18,029 nucleotides of DNA from an uncultured Faecalibacterium sp. (GTDB lineage: Bacteria > Bacillota > Clostridia > Oscillospirales > Ruminococcaceae), in contig CAKTEM010000030.1 of NCBI GenBank assembly GCA_934548045.1, positions 1-18,029 of the forward strand, given 5' to 3'. The notes beneath the pieces are model-generated. The model did no database searches and had not been told where the DNA came from. It saw nothing but the letters and a program-made list of their open reading frames with translations. Below, one piece after another: positions 1 through 4,963 of this stretch; the stretch's first letter is position 1, and each line of letters opens with the position of its first letter. Position numbers and translations under genes: made by a program.

Positions 1-180
1 ACCCTGACCTCCAAGGCTGTGGACAACGAGAAGTATCAGGCTCTGCTGGCAAACGAGACCCGTTACAGCCGTCTGACTCGTGCATTCCCCGAGCGTGCAA
101 AGACCCTGTTCGAGCGCAACCAGCAGGTTGCAAACGACCGTTACGAGCATCTGACTCGTCTGGTCGAGCTGTACAAGTAA
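1..180 (+). CDS. nifJ: Pyruvate:ferredoxin (flavodoxin) oxidoreductase, C-terminal 59 residues (5' part outside window)
   Basis: The window opens inside a reading frame that ends at TAA 178-180. The visible tail has the pattern RYSRLTRAFPERAKTLFERN followed by a helix with RYEHLTRLVELYK. This matches the helical C-terminus I know from NifJ-type pyruvate:ferredoxin oxidoreductases, where a short Arg-Tyr segment and 'P-E-R/H-A' precede a final amphipathic helix. The enzyme oxidises pyruvate to acetyl-CoA and CO2 and reduces ferredoxin in the cytoplasm; a small ferredoxin that could serve it is encoded at 10146-10316. Codons are strongly biased (CGT for Arg, GCA for Ala, CTG for Leu), as in highly expressed genes. 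No terminator lies directly after the stop; the first one is at 560-599. The domains with TPP and Fe-S sites are outside the window, so the call rests on the tail only. Confidence 0.7.
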   Translation, partial: TLTSKAVDNEKYQALLANETRYSRLTRAFPERAKTLFERNQQVANDRYEHLTRLVELYK

Positions 181-189
181 TCTTTCCAT

Positions 190-600
190 CTGATTCAACG
201 CGGACATTTTCTGCAGCGGCACCGAGTCCGAAAGGCAGCTGCTCCGTACTGGCGATTACTGCGTAACGCAGCAGTGCGAAACTGTGGAGCGTCCAAGGTG
301 AAACAGAACGAGATTCCCGTACAAACCGAACGGTTCTGCGCAAACGCGCAACGATTGATTTCATTTCCCTGCTCTGTCCTGTTCGCGACAGTGCAGAGTG
401 GGGTTCATTGAAATACCAAAGCACCCGTGAGGGTCCTTGAAAGCACATCTCGCGTGTGTCAGGAGCATAAGGTCTGCTTGCGGATACCTTGTTCCGCCTG
501 CGGCATAAGACCTGTCTTGCAGGAATCTTGCCTCAGCTAAAAACAGAATATTGTTTTTTCCGCCCCACTCACTGGCAACAGTGTCTGGGGCGGTTTTTTG
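190..600 (+). ncRNA. Candidate structured RNA or long 3' UTR downstream of nifJ
   Basis: About 420 nt without a credible gene, ending in a strong terminator. Several hairpins can be drawn on the + strand. CTGCG-TAA-CGCAG near 259-271 sits inside a GCTCC/GGAGC helix. A long helix at about 356-416 has ATTTCA pairing TGAAAT outside, and CCC, CTCTG and CTGT pairing GGG, CAGAG and ACAG inside. GCACA/TGTGT lies near 442-459, GGTCT/AGACC encloses GCGG/CCGC at about 471-512, and CCTG/CAGG lies at 511-523. I looked for signature segments of RNase P RNA, tmRNA, SRP RNA, cobalamin and glycine riboswitches and did not recognise any; 6S RNA cannot be ruled in or out by eye. No clear promoter was seen, so it may be a processed or unprocessed 3' UTR of nifJ. 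Confidence 0.4.
560..599 (+). terminator. Strong intrinsic terminator ending the nifJ/ncRNA transcript
   Basis: CCGCCCCA (560-567) pairs perfectly with TGGGGCGG (586-593), extended inside by CACTG (570-574) with CAGTG (579-583), and is followed by T6 (594-599). The T-tract is on the + strand side only, so it acts on rightward transcription. Confidence 0.92.
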
Positions 601-668
601 TGCAAAAATGCCTCCAGAAATTTTCACTTTTTCCGGATGTCCTTTTACAGTTTCTTCATAGGTTTTTC

Positions 669-697
669 ATGAAATCAATTGTGAAAGCTGGTATACT
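669..697 (+). promoter_or_regulatory. Sigma-A promoter of small RNA copy A
   Basis: -35 ATGAAA (669-674; 4 of 6 matches), 17-bp spacer, extended -10 TGG-TATACT (689-697). The predicted start near 704 lies just before the first stem of the RNA. Copy B has the same TATACT box and spacing. Confidence 0.75.
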
Positions 698-703
698 GCT
701 GTC

Positions 704-823
704 ATAAGGAACCGGGGCCGCAACCGATTCCTTGTACATGATTCCTCCTCACACCAAGGCAATATCCAAACAGAACGCCCTTTCCGGTAAGCCGCAAGAC
801 CGGAGAGGGCGTTCTGCGTTTTT
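704..823 (+). ncRNA. Small RNA, copy A of a two-copy family (CCTCCTC linker)
   Basis: A compact, free-standing RNA gene of about 120 nt. Stem 1 pairs AAGGAA (706-711) with TTCCTT (728-733) and closes on GG/CC around the loop GGCCGCAA (716-723). A linker with CCTCCTC (744-750) follows. The terminator hairpin pairs CAGAACGCCC (771-780) with GGGCGTTCTG (807-816), with an inner CCGGT/ACCGG stem, a loop containing CCGCAA, and T5 (819-823). Positions 736-757 are identical to 7024-7045 in copy B, while the stems differ by paired changes. No good ORF is shared by the two copies. Because CCTCCTC is complementary to Shine-Dalgarno sequences, a trans-acting translational regulator is a reasonable inference. 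I do not recognise the family. Confidence 0.82.
771..823 (+). terminator. Intrinsic terminator of small RNA copy A
   Basis: A 10-bp perfect outer stem (771-780 with 807-816) plus a 5-bp inner stem (784-788 with 799-803), ending in GCGTTTTT. It separates the small RNA from the mgtE promoter 23 bp downstream. Confidence 0.9.
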
Positions 824-845
824 CTGGGAAAAACACTCTTTGGTC

Positions 846-874
846 TTGACCGGTGTTTTTTACGGCGATATAAT
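846..874 (+). promoter_or_regulatory. Promoter of the mgtE leader
   Basis: TTGACC (846-851) and a perfect TATAAT (869-874) are separated by exactly 17 bp. The predicted start is about 881, giving mgtE a leader of about 230 nt. Confidence 0.88.
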
Positions 875-898
875 AAACTTAAACTAAGATTTTTAGGA

Positions 899-991
899 GG
901 TGAACGCAGGACAATGGACCCGGATCATAGTCGAAGACGATGGAATGATGCGGCAGACCGGACGACAAAAACGGCTGCGTTCGCCTTTTTT
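899..991 (+). promoter_or_regulatory. Attenuator-like structured leader of mgtE with terminator-type end
   Basis: GGTGAACGCAG (899-909) pairs over 11 positions (one G-T wobble) with CTGCGTTCGCC (975-985), directly followed by T6 (986-991). Inside, CCGG (920-923) can pair with CCGG (958-961), and a GTC-GAA-GAC hairpin extended by CAT/ATG lies near 926-942. The 5' arm overlaps the AGGAGGTGA Shine-Dalgarno (895-903) of a short leader ORF, so ribosome binding and terminator formation exclude each other. The position before a Mg2+ channel gene suggests Mg2+-dependent attenuation. The sequence does not match my memory of the M-box (ykoK) consensus, so the ligand and mechanism are unknown. Confidence 0.6.
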
Positions 992-1000
992 GCGCGCTGA
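914..1000 (+). CDS. Putative 28-residue leader peptide upstream of mgtE (MgtL-like start)
   Basis: A short frame starts at ATG 914 and stops at TGA 998-1000. Its product starts MDPDHSRRRW and ends in AFAFFAR. A nine-base Shine-Dalgarno (AGGAGGTGA, 895-903) precedes it, but the 13-nt gap from AGGAGG to ATG is longer than usual. The whole frame lies on the mgtE leader transcript and overlaps the attenuator stem. Enterobacterial MgtL, the leader peptide of mgtA, also begins with an Asp/Pro-rich segment followed by an Arg run. There, low Mg2+ destabilises the translating ribosome and changes downstream transcription. The resemblance is only a few residues and the two lineages are distant, so this is a hypothesis. 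The frame could also be accidental within a structured RNA. Confidence 0.4.
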   Translation: MDPDHSRRRWNDAADRTTKTAAFAFFAR

Positions 1001-1112
1001 AAAGCAGACAACGTAAAAAGGGCGTGTCTTTGCGCGTAAAAATTCGCGCTGCGGTACAGGATTTTTGAATTGCGGCTTGCTGTATCCTCCCATGGAAAAG
1101 GAGGAGCAACAA

Positions 1113-2690
1113 ATGAACGAAGAAAAGAAGCTGGCAGCAATGCCGGAAAACGAGGTGGCACTCCCGGTGCAGGAGCTGCCGGATGATATCCCGGCTGAGG
1201 TGCGCCAGAAACTGGCAAAAGACCTGAACGAGGAAGCGACTGAGGACCTGAAGCAGGATATCCGGGAAGCTGAAGCCGAAGAAGCCAACGATGCCGAGGT
1301 CAAGGCCGACCCTGAGATGCTGACCAAGAGCCGCCTGCTCAAGCTGCTGGTGAAAAAGCAGTATGTCAAACTGCGTGAAGTCACCGAAGAAGAGCAGCCT
1401 GCCGACCTTGCAGAGCTGCTGGAAGAACTGGATGAGAACAACCGTCTGGTCGTGTTCCGTCTGCTGAAAAAGGACGTCGCAACGGAAGCTTTCGCCTATA
1501 TGTCGGACGAAGCCCGTGACGACCTGGTGAACGCATTCTCGGATGTCGAGCTGGTCAGTGCTATCGAGGAGATGAGCCTTGACGATGCAGCCGACCTGCT
1601 GGAAGATATGCCGGCCGGTGTCGTCAAACGGGTATTGGAAAAGTCTTCCCGTCAGACCCGTGAGAGCCTGAACAAGCTGCTGAACTACCCCGAAAGCTCG
1701 GCCGGCAGCCTGATGACTCCCGAATATGTCCGCCTGCGCAAGGACATGAAGGTTCGCGATGCGTTCGCTGCCATCCGGACGCAGGGCGAGAACGCCGAGA
1801 CAGTCTACACCTGTTATGTTGTCGAGAGGAACCGTCTGCTGGGCGTTGTTTCGGCGAGAAATCTGCTGTTGGCAGAGCCGGATGCGCCGATTACGGACAT
1901 CATGGACGACAATGTTGTTGCGGTGAAAGTCACCGACGACCAGGAATATGTCGCCCGTGAGATGCAGCGTTACGACTTTACCGCAATGCCGGTCGTGGAC
2001 AACGAGGGCATGTTCGTCGGTATCATCACCATCGACGACGCAATCGACGTCCTGACCGACGAGTCCACCGAGGATATGCAGAAGATGGCGGCAATTCTGC
2101 CGGCCGACGAAGCAACGACCTATTTCGGCACGAGCGTCTGGACCCACGCAAAACAGCGTATCCCTTGGCTGCTCATCCTGATGCTGTCGGCGACTTTCAC
2201 CGGCATGGTGACGACCCACTACGAGGAAGCATTTGTCAGCCTGCCCCTGCTGGTCTCCTTCATGCCGATGCTGATGGACACCGCCGGTAACTGCGGCAAC
2301 CAGATCAGCACCCTGATGGTTCGAGGCCTTGCGCTGGGCGAAGTTGAGCCGTCCGATTTCCTGAAAGTTCTCGGAAAAGAACTCCGTGTTTCCTGTATCG
2401 TGGGTGCGGTGTTGGGCATCGTCAACGGCCTGCGCATCTATCTGATGTACACCTTCATCTATGCCGGTCAGTATGAGAACGTCATCGGCTATGCCCTTGT
2501 CGTCAGCGTGTCACTGTTCCTGAGCGTCATTCTGGCAAAGCTGGTCGGCGGTATGCTTCCGCTGGCAGCCAAGAAGCTGGGCGCGGACCCGGCCATCATG
2601 GCAACACCGTTTATCACCACCATCGTCGATGCCTGCAGCCTGATCCTGTATTTCCAGATCGCAATGCTGGTTTTCCGCAATATGATGTAA
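1113..2690 (+). CDS. mgtE: Magnesium transporter MgtE
   Basis: This 525-residue protein is a Mg2+-gated Mg2+ channel of the cytoplasmic membrane. Order of parts: an acidic, Glu/Asp/Ala-rich N-terminal extension (about 1-65) that most MgtE proteins (near 450 residues) lack; the helical MgtE N domain (about 70-195); two CBS domains (about 200-318) containing SAGSLMTPEYV and AMPVVDNEGMFVGIITIDDA; then five membrane helices (from about 350). The pore region shows PMLMDTAGNCGNQ and TLMVRGLALGEV. DPAIMATPFITTIVD ends in Asp506, which corresponds to the essential pore aspartate of the family. ATG 1113 is chosen because AAAAGGAGG sits 8 nt before it; an in-frame ATG at 1065 has no Shine-Dalgarno and falls in the leader. 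The gene is monocistronic, with its own promoter, attenuator-like leader and terminator. Confidence 0.95.
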   Translation: MNEEKKLAAMPENEVALPVQELPDDIPAEVRQKLAKDLNEEATEDLKQDIREAEAEEANDAEVKADPEMLTKSRLLKLLVKKQYVKLREVTEEEQPADLAELLEELDENNRLVVFRLLKKDVATEAFAYMSDEARDDLVNAFSDVELVSAIEEMSLDDAADLLEDMPAGVVKRVLEKSSRQTRESLNKLLNYPESSAGSLMTPEYVRLRKDMKVRDAFAAIRTQGENAETVYTCYVVERNRLLGVVSARNLLLAEPDAPITDIMDDNVVAVKVTDDQEYVAREMQRYDFTAMPVVDNEGMFVGIITIDDAIDVLTDESTEDMQKMAAILPADEATTYFGTSVWTHAKQRIPWLLILMLSATFTGMVTTHYEEAFVSLPLLVSFMPMLMDTAGNCGNQISTLMVRGLALGEVEPSDFLKVLGKELRVSCIVGAVLGIVNGLRIYLMYTFIYAGQYENVIGYALVVSVSLFLSVILAKLVGGMLPLAAKKLGADPAIMATPFITTIVDACSLILYFQIAMLVFRNMM

Positions 2691-2707
2691 GATTTTGCGC
2701 TTTGGCT

Positions 2708-2733
2708 CCCGTTTTCAACGGGGGTCTTTTTTT
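2708..2733 (+). terminator. Intrinsic terminator of mgtE
   Basis: CCCGTT (2708-2713), TTC loop, AACGGG (2717-2722), then a T7 run (2727-2733). It lies 18 bp after the mgtE stop codon. Confidence 0.85.
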
Positions 2734-3147
2734 GTGGAAAACCAAAGCTTTTCAACGGTTTTCCACACGGGGATTTTGAGCGGAAAAGATGTGGAAAACT
2801 GGGGAGGATTTGATTCCAGTGCGGAGATAGGAAAATTTTGGCAAATCCAAAAACCACAGAAAATAAATCTCAAACCTCGACTTTCTTTTGTAAAAAAGAA
2901 AAAACCTCCCCTTTTCTCACCAGAAACTTCCAGCGATCTGGAAAAAAGAATACATCGCGTATAATTTGAGAAAACTGGAAATGTTGAAAACTCGGTGGAA
3001 AAAGTGGAAAACACTGTGAGAAACTGGCCCTCTTTTTCACAAATTCGGTTGAAAATCCGGTGGAAAAAGTTTAAAGTTCGCCTGAAAACAGGCGACAACC
3101 TCCGATTTTGCCTTCAAAGCCGGAATATCCGCTTTGCGTTGTTCACA
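2733..3147. other. AT-rich gap with a cluster of DnaA-box-like 9-mers
   Basis: There is no convincing gene between 2691 and 3247. The stretch is much more AT-rich than the genes. It holds four exact matches to the relaxed DnaA-box pattern TTWTNCACA on either strand: 2733-2741 (-), 2759-2767 (+), 2790-2798 (-) and 3033-3041 (+). Four one-mismatch copies lie at 2994-3002, 3003-3011, 3059-3067 and 3139-3147. dnaA and dnaN are not in this window, so calling it oriC is not justified. DnaA binding outside the origin, or a different factor that recognises GTGGAAAA, remain open. A CCAG-CGAT-CTGG hairpin (2930-2941) and a TATAAT (2960-2965) are also present. Confidence 0.4.
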
Positions 3148-3156
3148 GGGAATTTC

Positions 3157-3185
3157 TTGAATGGGGCGGATAAACATGATACAAT
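3157..3185 (+). promoter_or_regulatory. Promoter of the rhomboid-like/holB operon
   Basis: TTGAAT (3157-3162), a 17-bp spacer, and TACAAT (3180-3185) with an extended TGA. The start is near 3192. The leader contains a GGCTC/GAGCC hairpin (3199-3216) before the RBS. Confidence 0.75.
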
Positions 3186-3247
3186 GAAAAACAGAAATGG
3201 CTCTCGGAAACGAGCCGAAAATTTATTTTTGATGGAGGCATCCGCCT

Positions 3248-3889
3248 ATGAACTGGTTGTCCAGATTGGAACGCAAATACGGAAAATACTATATCCCGAA
3301 CCTCACCACGGTTCTGGTGGCCGGGCAGATCCTGGTCTACGCCATCGAGCTGTTCGTGAATCAGTTTATCACAGGTTATCTCGGGCTGAACCGCTTCCTG
3401 CTCTTTGCAGGTCAGGTCTGGCGGCTCATCACCTTTGTGTTCATTCCTTTCTCGGGCGGCGGCCCCATCAGTGTGATCCTGGGCATCTACTTCACATGGT
3501 TCGTCGGAACGGCTCTTGAAAAAGAGTGGGGCGATTTCCGGTTCAATGTCTACTTCTTTCTGGGGATGTTGGGTACCATCCTTGCCTGCCTTGTCACTGG
3601 CGTGAGCGCGGATACCTACTGCCTGTCGCTGTCGCTCCTGCTGGCGTTCGCGATGCTCTATCCGGAGGTGCAGGTTCTGCTCTTCTTCGTTATCCCGGTC
3701 CGGGTCAAGTATTTCGGCCTGTTCGCGGCGGCACTCTGGGCGTTCAGCTTCCTGACGACCAGCCTGACGGGAAAAGTCTATTACCTGCTCTGTATGCTCA
3801 ACTTCATTGCTTTCTTTGGGCCGCAGGCAGCGCGGAGCGTCCGCGCATGGGTGCGCCGGGAGCAGTGGAAGCGGAAAAACCGGAGATAA
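3248..3889 (+). CDS. Rhomboid-fold membrane protein, predicted proteolytically inactive
   Basis: A 213-residue polytopic membrane protein with about six hydrophobic segments and a basic C-terminal tail (RREQWKRKNRR). WRLITFVFIPF (58-68) and GTALEKEWG (87-95), followed by F-x-F-N-x-Y (97-102), are typical of the L1 region of rhomboid-family proteins. Active rhomboids need a Gly-x-Ser-Gly nucleophile and a histidine. Here the corresponding stretch (about 122-140) reads DTYCLSLSLLLAFAMLYPE, and the whole protein contains no histidine, so it cannot use the rhomboid Ser-His dyad. A pseudoprotease (derlin/iRhom-like role in binding membrane proteins) is the best guess; the substrate is unknown. GGAGG lies 9 nt before ATG 3248. 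The stop is followed after 9 bp by holB, so the two genes are almost surely co-transcribed. Confidence 0.75.
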   Translation: MNWLSRLERKYGKYYIPNLTTVLVAGQILVYAIELFVNQFITGYLGLNRFLLFAGQVWRLITFVFIPFSGGGPISVILGIYFTWFVGTALEKEWGDFRFNVYFFLGMLGTILACLVTGVSADTYCLSLSLLLAFAMLYPEVQVLLFFVIPVRVKYFGLFAAALWAFSFLTTSLTGKVYYLLCMLNFIAFFGPQAARSVRAWVRREQWKRKNRR

Positions 3890-3898
3890 GGGGTAGTT

Positions 3899-4867
3899 AT
3901 GATGATGATCGATCGTCTCGAGGGAAATGCGGAGCTAAAGGCCAGCGTCCGCCTGATGCTCGAGAGCCGCCGCTTGACCCACAGTGTACTGCTGGTGGGC
4001 GAAGAGGGGCTGGGTGCAGGCTTTGCGGCCCGGTGCATGGCGGCGGATTACCTCTATCCGGCAGGCGGCGCACCAGCCGAAGCACTACTGCGCGGCGAGT
4101 GCTGCCGTGCCGTCGGTAAGGCCGGTGACCGTGACAGCGGCCGGGTCGAGACCGGCATCGTCCGGGAAGCTATCTCGGTGACCGGTATGGGTTCCAATGG
4201 CCGCTATCTCGTCAGTCAGGTCAAGGCCATGCGGAGCGAGATTTTCAATACCAGCCTTTCGGCGGAGGGCCGCGCCGTCCTGCTCTATCACGTCGAGCGG
4301 ATGAATGAGGAGTCGGCCAATGCCCTGCTGAAGGTCATGGAAGAGCCGCCGGAGGGCGTGCTGTTCCTTTTGACCGCGGATTCGCTGGCAAGCGTCCTTC
4401 CGACCATCCGGAGCCGGTGTGTCAGCTTTGCGGTCGCGCCAGTCTCGCCGGAGGAGTGCGCCTATTACTGCATTGCGCAGGGTGTGGACAAAAAGGATGC
4501 CGCACTGTACAGTGAACTGTTCGATGGGCATATCGGCACTGTCCTCACGGTGGCAAAAGACGAAGACCGTCGAAAACAGGTCGAGCAGGCTCTTGTCCTT
4601 GCGAAGGCGGCACAGAATCAGGACAGCTACGCCGCCGGGGTCCTGCTGTCTGCCTACGAAAAGGATAAGGCCGGGGCCATCGCGCTCCTGACCGATTTCC
4701 GGGCCGTAGCAGCGGCCGGACTGCAGGGCAGTCCACACGCCCCGGTACAGGGCGAAAAGGCGCAGAAAGCCCTCTCTCTGGCGGATATGGCGATCCAGCG
4801 GCTGACCGCACAGGTCAACCCTAAAATTACGCTGGCGGTCTTCTCGGCGAAGCTGAGGGGGATCTGA
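3899..4867 (+). CDS. holB: DNA polymerase III subunit delta'
   Basis: This 322-residue clamp-loader subunit helps load the sliding clamp onto DNA in the replisome. The AAA+ core carries ESANALLKVMEEPP (138-151), the strongest signature of HolB/DnaX proteins, and IRSRC (170-174), the SRC motif. The P-loop position reads GEEGLGAG (34-41), lacking the Lys and Thr/Ser needed to bind ATP; non-ATPase delta' subunits are known. The zinc-binding Cys pattern usual after the P-loop is reduced to an adjacent CC (68-69). Three ATG codons stand in a row (3899, 3902, 3905). TAAGGGG at 3887-3893 gives the best spacing for 3899 or 3902, so the start is uncertain by one or two codons. The gene is downstream of and probably coupled to the rhomboid-like gene. 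No rightward terminator with a T-tract follows. Confidence 0.92.
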   Translation: MMMIDRLEGNAELKASVRLMLESRRLTHSVLLVGEEGLGAGFAARCMAADYLYPAGGAPAEALLRGECCRAVGKAGDRDSGRVETGIVREAISVTGMGSNGRYLVSQVKAMRSEIFNTSLSAEGRAVLLYHVERMNEESANALLKVMEEPPEGVLFLLTADSLASVLPTIRSRCVSFAVAPVSPEECAYYCIAQGVDKKDAALYSELFDGHIGTVLTVAKDEDRRKQVEQALVLAKAAQNQDSYAAGVLLSAYEKDKAGAIALLTDFRAVAAAGLQGSPHAPVQGEKAQKALSLADMAIQRLTAQVNPKITLAVFSAKLRGI

Positions 4868-4872
4868 AAAAA

Positions 4873-4920
4873 CTCCCTCAGTCACAGCTTCGCTGTGCCA
4901 GCCCCCTCTGGGAGGGGGCC
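4873..4920 (-). repeat. Extragenic palindromic repeat element (copy 1)
   Basis: Two adjacent perfect hairpins: CACAGC-TTC-GCTGTG (4883-4897) and GCCCCCTC-TGG-GAGGGGGC (4901-4919), with CTCCCTCAG at the left edge. Read on the minus strand, the order is GGC/CCCCT hairpin, CTG link, second hairpin, CTGAG-GG-AG. The element at 9286-9326 has the same layout on the + strand. I recall similar units as very frequent between genes of Faecalibacterium-type genomes. Here it lies between the 3' ends of two convergent genes. Confidence 0.6.
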
Positions 4921-4924
4921 TAAC

Positions 4925-4952
4925 AAAAAAGAGCCTTCCCTTTCGGGAAAGC
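4925..4952 (-). terminator. Intrinsic terminator of the D,D-carboxypeptidase gene
   Basis: On the minus strand, GCTTTCCC-GAAA-GGGAAGGC (4952 to 4933) is followed by a T6 run (the A6 at 4925-4930). It lies 12 bp after the minus-strand stop at 4964. Confidence 0.85.
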
Positions 4953-4963
4953 CCTTCTCAATT

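Noticed and set aside
361..707. Small frames on both strands in the region after nifJ (72 and 88 codons)
   Set aside because: No RBS, no motif, and they run across the terminator at 560-599 and the small RNA promoter.
739..823. Short peptide frame (Met-Ile-Pro-Pro-His-Thr-Lys…) in both small RNA copies
   Set aside because: The first nine codons agree only because the RNA linker is identical. Single-base indels then put the two copies in different frames, there is no Shine-Dalgarno before the ATG, and the rest runs through the terminator.
704..823. Small RNA copy A as a leader or riboswitch of mgtE
   Set aside because: mgtE has its own strong promoter at 846-874, after the RNA's terminator. 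Copy B has the same structure without any gene downstream on its strand.
881..1000. M-box (ykoK) magnesium riboswitch upstream of mgtE
   Set aside because: The position is right, but the conserved segments of the M-box that I remember (for example the GGTGAGGCTCC-like start and the CCAATGGGTCAACAG-like core) are not found. The element is therefore described only as attenuator-like.
900..1013. Alternative leader frame starting at GTG 900
   Set aside because: Its start codon lies inside the Shine-Dalgarno sequence itself, so no ribosome could use that site for it; the ATG at 914 is the first usable start.
879..2219. 446-codon frame on the minus strand opposite mgtE
   Set aside because: Low-complexity, Cys/His/Gln-rich translation without motifs, no RBS, fully overlapped by the well-supported mgtE gene and its leader.
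2733..3147. Chromosomal origin of replication (oriC)
   Set aside because: DnaA-box-like sites are clustered, but dnaA, dnaN, rpmH, gyrB or parAB are not present, and strand bias around the gap does not switch in a way that supports an origin.
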